Source: Burkholderia stagnalis
GTDB lineage: Bacteria; Pseudomonadota; Gammaproteobacteria; Burkholderiales; Burkholderiaceae
Assembly: GCF_902830275.1 (NCBI RefSeq)
Contig: NZ_CADESW010000034.1
Location: forward strand, 1-46,463
Reading direction: 5' to 3'
Length of the DNA stretch: 46,463 bases
Shown here: one piece after another, positions 8,751-17,513 of the stretch
Numbering within the stretch: the first letter of the stretch is position 1
Layout: each line of letters begins with the position of its first letter
Position numbers and translations under genes: made by a program
Notes under the pieces: generated by a model
Seen by the model: the letters and a program-made list of their open reading frames with translations, nothing else
What the model was told of the DNA's origin: nothing
The model's database searches: none

Positions 8751-9073
8751 CGCGCGCCCTCCTTGCCGCCCTCGATGCGCTTGGGTTCCTTCTTGCGGAA
8801 CATCTCGAGCATCCGTCTCGTGACGAGGAACCCGCCGAACACGTTGACCGCCGCGAGCGCGACCGCCAGCGTGCCGAAGAACTTGCCGACCCCGCCGACC
8901 GTCAGCGCGGCGGCGAGCATCGCGCCGACGATCACGATCGCCGAGATCGCGTTGGTCACCGCCATCAGCGGCGTGTGCAGCGCCGGCGTCACGTTCCACA
9001 CCACGTGATAGCCGACGTACACCGCCAGCACGAAGATGATCACGTTGATCACCGTATGATTGATGACTTCCAT
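8747..9073 (-). CDS. pntAB: NAD(P) transhydrogenase subunit alpha, membrane part (alpha-2)
   Basis: 108 residues with three hydrophobic helices, followed by a basic C-terminus (RRMLEMFRKKEPKR). It corresponds to the C-terminal membrane segment of E. coli PntA, which in this organism is a separate gene. The stop overlaps the pntB start by 4 bp and the start lies 12 bp after the pntAA stop, so all three subunits are made from one message. The conserved TPLMAVTNAISAIVIVGA stretch is the transhydrogenase signature of this segment. Confidence 0.95.
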   Translation of the reverse strand: MEVINHTVINVIIFVLAVYVGYHVVWNVTPALHTPLMAVTNAISAIVIVGAMLAAALTVGGVGKFFGTLAVALAAVNVFGGFLVTRRMLEMFRKKEPKRIEGGKEGAR

Positions 9074-9085
9074 GGTCTTCCCCGG

Positions 9086-10225
9086 TTATTTGCGCGCGAC
9101 TTCGCCGTCGCGGCAGAGCAGCGTCGCGGCGACGATGTCGTCGGTCAGGTCGATGTTGAGCGTGCCTTCCTTCGTGACGATCAGCTTCATGAAGTCGAGC
9201 AGGTTGCGCGCATACAGCGCGGACGCATCCGACGCGACCATCGACGCGAGGTTGGTGTAGCCGGCGATCGTCACGCCGTCGTGCACGATCACTTCGTCGG
9301 CGACGGTCAGCGGGCAGTTGCCGCTCTTGCGGCCGTCGAACTCCGGCCCGCGGCCGGCCGCGAGGTCGACCAGCACCGAGCCCGGCTTCATCGACTGCAC
9401 GGTCTCGACCGAGATCAGCGTCGGCGCGGGGCGGCCCGGGATCAGCGCGGTGGTGATGATGATGTCGGCCTGTTTCGCGCGCTCGTGCACGAGCGCGGCC
9501 TGGCGGCCGAGCCACGACGCGGGCATCGGCCGCGCGTAGCCGCCGACGCCCTGCGCGGCGTCGCGCTCCTCGTCGGTTTCGTACGGCACGTCGAGGAACT
9601 TCGCGCCGAGCGATTCGATCTGCTCCTTCACGGCCGGGCGCACGTCGGATGCCTCGATCACCGCGCCGAGCCGCTTCGCGGTCGCGATCGCCTGCAGCCC
9701 CGCCACCCCCGCGCCGAGGATCAGCACGCGGGCCGCCTTCACGGTGCCGGCGGCCGTCATCAGCATCGGGAAGAAGCGCGGATACAGCGCGGCGCCGACC
9801 AGCACGGCCTTGTAGCCCGCGATGTTCGCCTGCGACGACAGCACGTCGAGGCTCTGCGCGCGGGTCGTGCGCGGCGCGGCCTCGAGCGCGAAGCCGGTCA
9901 CGCCGGCCGCCGCGAGCCGCGCGGCCTGCTCGCCGTCGAACGGGTCGAGCATGCCGATCAGCACGGAGCCGCGCTTGAGCGACGGAATTTCGATGTCGGT
10001 GGGCGCCTGGACCTTCAGCACGATGTCCGCATCGAATGCGCCCGACTGATCGGTCAATTCGGCGCCGGCGGCGGCATAGGCTTCGTCGGGATAGCTGGCC
10101 GCGACACCCGCCCCCTTCGCCACGCTCACGCGGTGGCCGGCGGCCGCGTATTTCTTGACGGTCTCCGGCGTCGCAGCCACGCGCGTCTCGTTCGCCCGCG
10201 TTTCAGCAGGCACTCCGATATGCAT
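9086..10225 (-). CDS. pntAA: NAD(P) transhydrogenase subunit alpha, soluble NAD(H)-binding part (alpha-1)
   Basis: 379 residues beginning MHIGVPAETRANETRVAATP, the classical start of PntA and the related alanine dehydrogenases. The Rossmann motif VLILGAGVAGLQAIATAKRLGA lies at about residue 170. Other family blocks are RPAVKEQIESLGAKF and a TALIPGRPAPTLI loop. This is domain I, which binds NADH on the cytoplasmic side. First gene of the operon; it is divergent from the Nudix gene across a 280-bp region. Confidence 0.95.
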   Translation of the reverse strand: MHIGVPAETRANETRVAATPETVKKYAAAGHRVSVAKGAGVAASYPDEAYAAAGAELTDQSGAFDADIVLKVQAPTDIEIPSLKRGSVLIGMLDPFDGEQAARLAAAGVTGFALEAAPRTTRAQSLDVLSSQANIAGYKAVLVGAALYPRFFPMLMTAAGTVKAARVLILGAGVAGLQAIATAKRLGAVIEASDVRPAVKEQIESLGAKFLDVPYETDEERDAAQGVGGYARPMPASWLGRQAALVHERAKQADIIITTALIPGRPAPTLISVETVQSMKPGSVLVDLAAGRGPEFDGRKSGNCPLTVADEVIVHDGVTIAGYTNLASMVASDASALYARNLLDFMKLIVTKEGTLNIDLTDDIVAATLLCRDGEVARK

Positions 10226-10493
10226 TGTCCAATCCTCCAGTCATCGTCAGTAATTGATTCTTGCTTTCAATTCTTACTGCGACTGCAAGCCGGACAGGCT
10301 GACATACCGGCTCACGGGCAACGGCGATCACGCTGCACTTTAACCGAAAGCCGCAGCCGCGCCAGCGCTTTACGCACGATCGTGCGAGCCTGTTGAGTTG
10401 CAGCACTGGACAAGCGTGCGCCGCCCGATGCGCCGATCCGTGCGGGGTCGGAACCACCCTAGCCGTGCTCGGGCAGCGTCCGGGCGCAACCGG

Positions 10494-10499
10494 TAAAAT
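10494..10499 (+). promoter_or_regulatory. -10 box immediately upstream of the Nudix-mnmA start
   Basis: TAAAAT ends 8 bp before the Nudix ATG at 10508, which would put the transcription start within 1-3 nt of the start codon. No Shine-Dalgarno sequence is present, so a (nearly) leaderless message is suggested. The -35 region is poor. Confidence 0.5.
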
Positions 10500-10507
10500 G
10501 CCGACCC

Positions 10508-11017
10508 ATGAAACCCGAAATCTGGACCCCGCATGTGACCGTCGCGGCGCTCGTCGAGCGCGACGGCCGCTTTCTCGTGATCGAGGAAGAAACCTCGACG
10601 GGCCTGCGCATCAACCAGCCCGCCGGCCATCTCGAAGCCGGCGAATCGCTCGCCGACGCCGTGATCCGCGAAACGCTCGAGGAAACCGCGCATCCGTTCG
10701 AGCCCGAAGCGCTCGTCGGCGTGTATCTCGCGCACTACGACCGCCCCGGCACGGCCGGCGCCACCTACCTGCGCTTCACGTTCTGCGGCACCGCGCGCGA
10801 CGCGATCGCCGGCCACCGGCTCGACGACGGCATCGTCCGCACGCTGTGGATGACGGCCGACGAGCTGCGCGCCTGCAGCGAGCGTCACCGCTCGCCCGCG
10901 GTGATGCGCTGCGTCGACGACTATCTCGCCGGGCGGCGCATTCCGCTCGATTTCGTGCATACGCATTCGGTCGCGCCGCGGCCGGACGCATTCGATCGTC
11001 AGGCGGTGGACAAATGA
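10508..11017 (+). CDS. Nudix hydrolase (NudJ-like)
   Basis: 169 residues. The Nudix box spans about residues 40-62 (GHLEAGESLADAVIRETLEE, then TAHPF), retaining the REXXEE-type core as RETLEET. NudJ-type enzymes are phosphatases of thiamine pyrophosphate and nucleoside di- and triphosphates, and the VTVAALVERDGRFLVIEEE opening is typical of that subgroup. The stop overlaps the mnmA start by ATGA. The same pairing (nudJ next to mnmA) occurs in enterobacteria, which supports the assignment. The start codon is followed closely by the first beta strand and preceded by a -10 box with no ribosome-binding site. Confidence 0.9.
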   Translation: MKPEIWTPHVTVAALVERDGRFLVIEEETSTGLRINQPAGHLEAGESLADAVIRETLEETAHPFEPEALVGVYLAHYDRPGTAGATYLRFTFCGTARDAIAGHRLDDGIVRTLWMTADELRACSERHRSPAVMRCVDDYLAGRRIPLDFVHTHSVAPRPDAFDRQAVDK

Positions 11018-12153
11018 GCAAGCGCCGTATCGTGGTGGGCATGTCGGGCGGCGTCGATTCGTCGGTGACCGCGTGGCTGCTGAAGCAACAGGGCTACGAC
11101 GTCGTCGGCCTGTTCATGAAGAACTGGGAAGACGACGACGACGGCGAATACTGCTCGACGCGCCAGGACTGGATCGACGTCGTGTCGGTGGCCGACCTGA
11201 TCGGCATCGACGTCGAGGCCGTCAACTTCGCCGCCGAATACAAGGATCGCGTGTTCGCCGAGTTCCTGCGCGAATACTCGGCCGGCCGCACGCCGAACCC
11301 GGACGTGCTGTGCAACGCGGAGATCAAGTTCAAGGCATTCCTCGACCATGCGATGTCGCTCGGCGCGGAAACGATCGCGACCGGCCACTACGCGCGCGTG
11401 CGCGAACGCGACGGGCGCTTCGAACTGCTGAAGGCATTCGATCATACGAAAGACCAGTCGTACTTCCTGCACCGGCTGAACCAGGCGCAGCTGTCGAAGA
11501 CGATGTTCCCGCTCGGCGAGATCCCGAAGACGAAGGTGCGCGAGATCGCCGAGCAGATCGGCCTGCCGAATGCGAAGAAAAAGGATTCGACCGGCATCTG
11601 CTTCATCGGCGAGCGGCCGTTCCGCGATTTCCTGAACCGCTATCTGCCGACCCAGCCCGGCCCGATGAAGACGCCCGACGGCAAGACGGTCGGCCAGCAC
11701 ATCGGCCTCGCGTTCTACACGTTCGGCCAGCGCAAGGGCATCGGCCTCGGCGGCAGCAAGGACGGCAGCGGCGATCCGTGGTTCGTCGCCGCGAAGGACA
11801 TCCCGTCGAACACGCTGTACGTCGTGCAGGGCCACGATCACCCGTGGCTGCTGTCGCAGCGGCTCGTCGCCGGCAACGTGAGCTGGACCGCGGGCGAGCC
11901 GCCGGCCGAAGGCTTCGCGTGCGGCGCGAAGACCCGCTACCGGCAGGCCGATGCCGCGTGCACGTTCGCGCGGGACGGCGGCGAACGCTTCTCGCTCGCC
12001 TTCGACGACGCGCAATGGGCCGTCACGCCCGGCCAGTCGGCCGTGCTGTACGACGGCGAGATCTGCCTCGGCGGCGGCATCATCGAGTTCGCGGCGACCG
12101 GCCGCCCGGGCCACGCCGCGGCCGGCGCGCCGGCGCTCGTCGAGGCACGCTGA
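11014..12153 (+). CDS. mnmA: tRNA-uridine 2-sulfurtransferase MnmA
   Basis: 379 residues from the ATG at 11014, which overlaps the Nudix stop. The PP-loop GMSGGVDSS is at residues 9-17 and adenylates U34 of tRNA for Lys, Glu and Gln. The catalytic pair, Cys100 (in PNPDVLCNAEIKF) and Cys196 (in DSTGICFIGERPF), is present and well placed relative to E. coli Cys102 and Cys199. The family motif FGQRKGIGLGG is also intact. The protein receives sulfur from the IscS/Tus relay and makes 2-thiouridine at the wobble position. Confidence 0.97.
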   Translation: MSKRRIVVGMSGGVDSSVTAWLLKQQGYDVVGLFMKNWEDDDDGEYCSTRQDWIDVVSVADLIGIDVEAVNFAAEYKDRVFAEFLREYSAGRTPNPDVLCNAEIKFKAFLDHAMSLGAETIATGHYARVRERDGRFELLKAFDHTKDQSYFLHRLNQAQLSKTMFPLGEIPKTKVREIAEQIGLPNAKKKDSTGICFIGERPFRDFLNRYLPTQPGPMKTPDGKTVGQHIGLAFYTFGQRKGIGLGGSKDGSGDPWFVAAKDIPSNTLYVVQGHDHPWLLSQRLVAGNVSWTAGEPPAEGFACGAKTRYRQADAACTFARDGGERFSLAFDDAQWAVTPGQSAVLYDGEICLGGGIIEFAATGRPGHAAAGAPALVEAR

Positions 12154-12271
12154 CGCGCATTCGGTTTAGACTTGCGGCACGCCGCGCCCGGCGGAACACG
12201 ATTCCACCCCGGCCGGCGCGCCGCCGCGCGGCGTACGCATGGCGGCATTCCAAATTCCTTACGGAGTCCCC

Positions 12272-13891
12272 ATGCTTTCACGACGCTATCTGGCGATGTG
12301 GTGTGCCGTCCTGTTGCTCGTCGCGACGGCCGCGCTCGCGTCATGTCACGTACTCTCGTGGCTCTGGCTCGCCATCCCCGCCGCCCTCGTCGCGCTCGGC
12401 CTGTACGACCTGAACCAGGATCGTCACGCGATCCTGCGCAATTACCCGCTCTGGGGCCACCTGCGCTTCCTGTTCGAATTCATCCGGCCGGAAATCCGCC
12501 AGTATTTCGTCGAGGACGACACCGACGAGAAACCGTTTTCGCGCGCGCAGCGCAGCCTCGTGTACCAGCGCGCGAAGAACGTCGGCGACAACCGCCCGTA
12601 CGGCACCGAGCTGAACGTGAAGGCGGTCGCGCACGAATGGATCAGCCATTCGCTCGCGCCGACCAAGCTGCCGAACCACGATTTCCGCATCCGCGTCGGC
12701 GCGAACCGCGCGCAGCCGTACGACATCTCGATCTTCAACATCTCGGCGATGAGCTTCGGCTCGCTGTCCGCGAACGCGATCCGCTCGCTGAACCTCGGCG
12801 CGAAGAAAGGCGGCTTCGCGCACGATACCGGCGAGGGTTCGCTGTCGAAATATCACCGTGAACACGGCGGCGACATCATCTGGGAAATCGCGTCCGGCTA
12901 CTTCGGCTGCCGCAACGACGACGGCACCTTCAACCCGGACAAGTTCGCGAAGCAGGCGGCCGATCCGCAGGTGAAGATGATCGAGGTCAAGCTGTCGCAG
13001 GGCGCGAAGCCGGGCCACGGCGGCGTGCTGCCGGCCGCGAAGATCACGCCGGAAATCGCCGAGACGCGCGGCGTGCCGATGGGCAAGGACTGCATCTCGC
13101 CCGCCACGCACTCGGAATTCTCGACGCCGCGCGGCCTGCTCGAATTCGTCGAGCGGCTGCGCACGCTGTCCGGCGGCAAGCCGACCGGCTTCAAGCTGTG
13201 CGTCGGCCATCCGTGGGAATTCTTCGGCATCGCGAAGGCGATGCTCGAGACCGGCATCGTGCCGGACTTCATCGTCGTCGACGGCGCGGAAGGCGGCACG
13301 GGCGCGGCGCCGCTCGAATTCACCGACCACGTCGGCGTGCCGCTGCAGGAAGGGCTGCTGCTCGTGCACAACACGCTCGTCGGCATCGGCGTGCGCGAGC
13401 GCGTGAAGATCGGCGCGAGCGGCAAGATCATCACCGCGTTCGACGTCGCGCGCACGCTCGCGATCGGCGCGGACTGGGTGAACTCGGCGCGCGGCTTCAT
13501 GTTCGCGGTCGGCTGCATCCAGGCGCAGACCTGCCACACGGGCCGCTGCCCGACCGGCGTCGCGACCCAGGACCCGGTGCGCCAGCGCGCGGTGGTCGTG
13601 CCGGACAAGTCGGATCGCGTCTACAACTTCCACCGCAACACGCTGCATGCGCTGCAGGAACTCGTGCAGGCGGCCGGGCTGGCGCATCCGTCGGAGCTGC
13701 GCGCACATCACATCGTGCAGCGCATTTCGCCGCACGAAGTCCGGCTGATGTCGCAGCTGCTGAAATACCTGAAGCCCGGCGCGCTGCTCGACGGCGGCCA
13801 CTGCGGCTATTCGCTGTACGACCAGTGGTGGCCGATCGCGCGCAGCGATGCGTTCACGCTCGGCGACGCCGCCTACGCGCCGCTCGGGTGA
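12272..13891 (+). CDS. Membrane-anchored FMN-binding glutamate synthase-like protein
   Basis: 539 residues from the ATG at 12272, preceded by CGGAG; an ATG 33 bp upstream lacks a site. Residues 8-50 form two hydrophobic helices (AMWCAVLLLVATAALASC and WLAIPAALVALGLYDL), so the enzyme is tied to the inner membrane. The rest is the central FMN/Fe-S domain of GltB: PGHGGVLPAAKI, GAEGGTGAAPLEF for FMN and substrate, and the [3Fe-4S] motif CIQAQTCHTGRCPTG. The amidotransferase domain and beta helix of true GOGAT are missing and no gltD is nearby. Usually annotated only as 'FMN-binding glutamate synthase family protein'; its reaction is uncertain. Confidence 0.9.
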   Translation: MLSRRYLAMWCAVLLLVATAALASCHVLSWLWLAIPAALVALGLYDLNQDRHAILRNYPLWGHLRFLFEFIRPEIRQYFVEDDTDEKPFSRAQRSLVYQRAKNVGDNRPYGTELNVKAVAHEWISHSLAPTKLPNHDFRIRVGANRAQPYDISIFNISAMSFGSLSANAIRSLNLGAKKGGFAHDTGEGSLSKYHREHGGDIIWEIASGYFGCRNDDGTFNPDKFAKQAADPQVKMIEVKLSQGAKPGHGGVLPAAKITPEIAETRGVPMGKDCISPATHSEFSTPRGLLEFVERLRTLSGGKPTGFKLCVGHPWEFFGIAKAMLETGIVPDFIVVDGAEGGTGAAPLEFTDHVGVPLQEGLLLVHNTLVGIGVRERVKIGASGKIITAFDVARTLAIGADWVNSARGFMFAVGCIQAQTCHTGRCPTGVATQDPVRQRAVVVPDKSDRVYNFHRNTLHALQELVQAAGLAHPSELRAHHIVQRISPHEVRLMSQLLKYLKPGALLDGGHCGYSLYDQWWPIARSDAFTLGDAAYAPLG

Positions 13892-13916
13892 CGCGCCCGC
13901 TCGTCGTCGCGACCAT

Positions 13917-13947
13917 GAAAAACGCGCCCTTCGGGGCGCGTTTTTTC
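13917..13947 (+). terminator. Intrinsic terminator (UUCG tetraloop)
   Basis: A 9-bp stem AACGCGCCC/GGGCGCGTT closes on a TTCG tetraloop, followed by six T on the plus strand and preceded by A5. It can therefore also end the convergent GST transcript from the other side. Confidence 0.93.
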
Positions 13948-13985
13948 GTCTGCGGAATGCCCAGCCGGCGACGCCGCCGGCCGCG

Positions 13986-14600
13986 TCACCCCTGCGGCAC
14001 GGTGTCGACGAACGACGGCCGCTGCATCAGCTTCGCGAAATGCTTGTCGAGGTTCGGGTGGCGGTCGCGCCAGTTCAGCTCGGGCATCCGGAAATCGAGA
14101 TAGCCGAGTGCGCAGCCGAGGGAGATGTCGGCGAGCGTGTAATGATTACCGACGCACCACATCTTGCCGCCGAGGCCCTGCGACATCGCGACGAGCGCAT
14201 CGTCGATCTTGCGCTGCTGGCGGGCAATCCAGCTTTCGCTGCGCTGATGCGCTTCGCGCTGCACGTTCTCGATGCGGATCATGACCGACGCGTCGAGCGC
14301 GCCGTCGCACAGCGCTTCCCAGCAACGCACTTCGACGCGCTCGCGGCCGGACGGCGGAATCAGCTTGCCGACCGGGGACAGCGTATCGACGTATTCGCAG
14401 ATCACGCGGGAATCGAACACCGCGGCGCCATCTTCCATCACGAGACACGGAACCTTGCCGAGCGGGTTCGAGGCATGAATGTTCGTGTCCGGCGCCCAGA
14501 CGTTTTCGAGCTCCAGCTTGTAGTCGATCTTCTTTTCAGCAAGCACGATGCGCGCCTTTCGCACGAACGGGCTGCTGAGCGAACCGATTAATTTCATCAT
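13986..14600 (-). CDS. Glutathione S-transferase family protein
   Basis: 204 residues from the ATG at 14600 (an ATG directly follows at 14597; AAAGGCAG lies just upstream of both). The N-terminal thioredoxin-like domain has the SSPFVRKARIVL helix with Ser at the active-site position (residue ~9), the cis-Pro loop GKVPCLV and the glutathione gamma-Glu contact DSRVICEYV. The all-helical C-terminal domain spans about 85-204, with TLADISLGCALGYLD as the N-capping box. It resembles YfcG/YibF-type bacterial GSTs. Substrate not predictable. Divergent from pepP, convergent with the glutamate synthase-like gene. Confidence 0.92.
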   Translation of the reverse strand: MMKLIGSLSSPFVRKARIVLAEKKIDYKLELENVWAPDTNIHASNPLGKVPCLVMEDGAAVFDSRVICEYVDTLSPVGKLIPPSGRERVEVRCWEALCDGALDASVMIRIENVQREAHQRSESWIARQQRKIDDALVAMSQGLGGKMWCVGNHYTLADISLGCALGYLDFRMPELNWRDRHPNLDKHFAKLMQRPSFVDTVPQG

Positions 14601-14625
14601 CTGCCTTTGTTGGGGAACCGCCGAG

Positions 14626-14631
14626 AGTATA
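14626..14631 (-). promoter_or_regulatory. -10 box for the GST gene
   Basis: TATACT on the minus strand, 25 bp upstream of the GST start codon. No clear -35 hexamer at the expected distance. Confidence 0.4.
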
Positions 14632-14765
14632 CGTTGTCGCCGATCATAACCGGGCGGCGACAGCCGGTAGAAAATCGCCCATCCGGCCTGTGGATGGTTT
14701 GCAACAGCCGCGGCGGCGCGCCCGCGCCGCGCCCCCGCCCCCTCACGCGCCGCGTCCGGCGGCGC

Positions 14766-14771
14766 TACAAT
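14766..14771 (+). promoter_or_regulatory. -10 box adjoining the Xaa-Pro aminopeptidase start
   Basis: TACAAT with only 6 bp between it and the ATG at 14778. This places the expected transcription start at or next to the A of the start codon, and there is no Shine-Dalgarno sequence. Confidence 0.5.
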
Positions 14772-14777
14772 CGCACG

Positions 14778-16175
14778 ATGAATGCGCCCCTCGATACCGC
14801 CATCGCCGTCGACGTCTACCGCCAGCGCCGCGAGCGCGTGCTTGCCGCACTGCGCGCGGCGGGCGGCGGCGTCGCCATCGTCCCCACCGCGCCGGAAATG
14901 CTGCGCAACCGCGACACGGGCTACCCGTACCGCCACGACAGCTATTTCTACTACCTGACGGGATTCGCCGAGCCGGACGCCGTGCTCGTGCTGAACGCGT
15001 CCGCGCCGCACGGCGCGCCGCAATCGATCCTGTTCTGCCGTGCGAAGAATGCCGAGCGCGAAACCTGGGAAGGCTTCCATTACGGCCCCGACGCCGCGCG
15101 CGACGCGTTCGGCTTCGATGCGGCGTTCGCCGCCGACGTGCTCGACGCGGAAATGCCGCGCCTGCTCGCCGACGCGGGCACCGTGCATTACCGGTTCGGC
15201 GCGTCCGCCGAGTTCGACCGCCAGCTCGAGCGCTGGATCGACGCGGTGCGCGCCCAGGCGCGCACCGGCGTCGCCGCGCCGGACGCGCTGCTCGATCTCA
15301 CGCCGCTGCTGGACGACATGCGGCTCGTCAAGGACGAGCACGAGCTCGCGATCATGATGCGCGCCGCGCACATCTCGGCGCTCGCGCATCGCCGCGCGAT
15401 GCAGGCATGCCGCCCCGGCATCCGCGAATACGAGCTCGAGGCCGAGCTGCTCTACACGTTCCGCAAGCACGGCGCGCAGGCGCCCGCGTACGGCTCGATC
15501 GTCGCGGCAGGCGCGAACGCATGCGTGCTGCACTACCCGGCCGGCAACGCGGCCGCGCGGGACGGCGACCTGATCCTGATCGACGCGGCGTGCGAGCTCG
15601 ACGGCTATGCGTCCGACATCACCCGCACGTTCCCGGCCAACGGCCGCTTCTCGCCCGCGCAGCGCACGCTGTACGACATCGTGCTCGCCGCGCAGCAGGC
15701 CGCGATCGACGCGACGCGCGCCGGCGTGCCGTTCGAGGCGCCGCACGACGCGGCGGTGCGCGTGCTCGCGCAGGGCCTGCTCGACACCGGCATCATCCCG
15801 AAGACGCACTTCACGAACGTCGACGACGTGATCGCCGAACGGGCGTACGCGCGCTTCTACATGCACCGCACCGGCCACTGGATCGGCATGGACGTGCACG
15901 ATTGCGGCGACTACCGCGAGCGGCTCGCCGCGCGCGACGCCAACGGCGCGCTGCCGTGGCGCACGCTGAAGGCCGGCATGACGCTGACCGTCGAGCCGGG
16001 CCTGTACGTGCGCGCCGCCGACGACGTGCCGCCCGAATACTGGAACATCGGCATCCGCATCGAGGACGACGCGATCGTGCGCGAGCACGGCTGCGAGCTG
16101 ATCACGCGCGACGTGCCGGTGGCGGCCGCCGAGATCGAGGCGCTGATGCGCGCGGGCGCGGCGCACGGCGCATGA
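14778..16175 (+). CDS. pepP: Xaa-Pro aminopeptidase (M24B family)
   Basis: 465 residues from the ATG at 14778. The frame is open upstream, but the extra codons run through the promoter. The N-terminal creatinase-like AMP_N domain (about 1-150) includes RHDSYFYYLTGFAEPDAV. The pita-bread catalytic domain carries all five dinuclear-metal ligands in order: Asp in LILIDAACELDG, Asp in YASDITRTF, His in MHRTGHWIGMDVHD, Glu in TVEPGLYV and Glu in GIRIEDD. It removes N-terminal residues preceding proline. As in enterobacteria (pepP-ubiH), it is followed by a UbiH-like gene, here after 40 bp. Confidence 0.95.
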   Translation: MNAPLDTAIAVDVYRQRRERVLAALRAAGGGVAIVPTAPEMLRNRDTGYPYRHDSYFYYLTGFAEPDAVLVLNASAPHGAPQSILFCRAKNAERETWEGFHYGPDAARDAFGFDAAFAADVLDAEMPRLLADAGTVHYRFGASAEFDRQLERWIDAVRAQARTGVAAPDALLDLTPLLDDMRLVKDEHELAIMMRAAHISALAHRRAMQACRPGIREYELEAELLYTFRKHGAQAPAYGSIVAAGANACVLHYPAGNAAARDGDLILIDAACELDGYASDITRTFPANGRFSPAQRTLYDIVLAAQQAAIDATRAGVPFEAPHDAAVRVLAQGLLDTGIIPKTHFTNVDDVIAERAYARFYMHRTGHWIGMDVHDCGDYRERLAARDANGALPWRTLKAGMTLTVEPGLYVRAADDVPPEYWNIGIRIEDDAIVREHGCELITRDVPVAAAEIEALMRAGAAHGA

Positions 16176-16215
16176 GCATGCGGCGCCGACCGTTTCCTTC
16201 GTTTCACGATTCCCG

Positions 16216-17403
16216 ATGACGACCGACTCCTCCCCGGCCACGCCGGACTACGACATCGCCATCGTCGGCGCGGGCCCCGTCGGGCTCGCGCTGGCCGGCT
16301 GGCTAGCGCGGCGCAGCGCAACGCAGCACTGGTCGATCGCGCTGATCGACGCGCGCGAGCCCGCCGCGAGCGCGAACGACCCGCGCGCGATCGCCGTGTC
16401 GCACGGCAGCCACGTGCTGCTCGACTCGCTCGCGTGGCCCGCCGACGCGACGCCGATCGAACACATCCACGTGTCGCAGCGCGGCCATTTCGGCCGCACG
16501 CTGATCGACCGCGACGAGCATGACGTCGCGGCGCTCGGCTACGTCGTGCGCTACGGCTCGATCGTGCAGGCGCTCGCGGGCGCGGTGCGCGGCACGCGCG
16601 TCGACTGGCTCACGTCGACGTCCGCGCGCGCGCCGCAGCAGGATGCCGACGGCGTCGCGCTGACGCTCGACACGCCGCAGGGCGAGCGCACGCTGCGCGC
16701 GCGGATCGTCGTCAACGCCGAAGGCGGGCTGTTCCAGGACCAGCGCGCCGACGACGGCAAGCACCGCCGCGACTACGGACAGACCGCGCTCGTCGGCACG
16801 GTGACCGTGTCCGCGCCGCGCCCGAACGTCGCGTGGGAACGCTTCACCCATGAAGGGCCGCTCGCGCTGCTGCCGCTCGGCGGCCCGCAACAGGCCGACT
16901 ACGCGCTCGTGTGGTGCTGCGAACCGGGCGAAGCCGCGCGCCGCGCCGCGCTGCCGGACGACGCGTTCCTGCGCGAGCTCGGCACCGCCTTCGGCGAGCG
17001 CATGGGCCGCTTCGTCGCGATCGCCGGGCGCGCGTCGTTCCCGCTCGGCCTGAACGCTGCGCCGACCCTCGTCGACCGCCGCATCGCGATCGTCGGCAAT
17101 GCCGCGCAGACGCTGCACCCGGTCGCAGGCCAGGGGCTGAACCTCGGCCTGCGCGACGTGCATACGCTCGTCGATGCGCTGTCCACGCACGGCGCCGTGC
17201 CGGCCGCGCTCGCGGCCTTCAACGCGCGGCGCGCGCTCGACCGGCGCTTCACGATCGGCGCGACCGACACGCTCGCGCGGCTGTTCACGATCGAATCGGG
17301 CCCGCTCGCGCTGCTGCGCGGCGCGGCGCTCACCGCGCTCGAGTTCGTGCCGCCGCTCAAGACCGCGATCGCCCGCCAGATGATGTTCGGCCAGCGCGGC
17401 TGA
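16216..17403 (+). CDS. ubiH: UbiH/UbiF/VisC/COQ6 family FAD-dependent hydroxylase
   Basis: 395 residues. The dinucleotide-binding motif IVGAGPVGLALAGWLAR is at residues 15-32. The second FAD contact, GNAAQTLHPVAGQGLNLGLRD, is the UbiH-family signature near residue 297. Family members hydroxylate the ring of ubiquinone precursors at the membrane with O2 and NAD(P)H. The pepP-ubiH order supports a UbiH role, but betaproteobacteria often carry several paralogues with differing ring-position specificity, so the exact position hydroxylated is open. Confidence 0.9.
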   Translation: MTTDSSPATPDYDIAIVGAGPVGLALAGWLARRSATQHWSIALIDAREPAASANDPRAIAVSHGSHVLLDSLAWPADATPIEHIHVSQRGHFGRTLIDRDEHDVAALGYVVRYGSIVQALAGAVRGTRVDWLTSTSARAPQQDADGVALTLDTPQGERTLRARIVVNAEGGLFQDQRADDGKHRRDYGQTALVGTVTVSAPRPNVAWERFTHEGPLALLPLGGPQQADYALVWCCEPGEAARRAALPDDAFLRELGTAFGERMGRFVAIAGRASFPLGLNAAPTLVDRRIAIVGNAAQTLHPVAGQGLNLGLRDVHTLVDALSTHGAVPAALAAFNARRALDRRFTIGATDTLARLFTIESGPLALLRGAALTALEFVPPLKTAIARQMMFGQRG

Positions 17404-17450
17404 CGCACGCCCGACAAACCGGGTCAAATCGGCGAGGCGGGGGAATACGG

Positions 17451-17456
17451 TAAAAT
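17451..17456 (+). promoter_or_regulatory. -10 box for the dusB-fis operon
   Basis: TAAAAT in the context CGGTAAAATGCG, 57 bp upstream of the favoured dusB start at 17514. The expected leader would be about 50 nt and starts with a pyrimidine-rich stretch. Confidence 0.45.
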
Positions 17457-17513
17457 GCGCGTTTTCCCTCCGCCCTTTTGATGCCCGCGCCCGCCGCGGG
17501 CGGTGCCATTGCG

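Noticed and set aside
7578..9008. Plus-strand frames opposite the transhydrogenase genes
   Set aside because: They encode Asp/Arg/His-rich strings, typical antisense artefacts of hydrophobic membrane genes.
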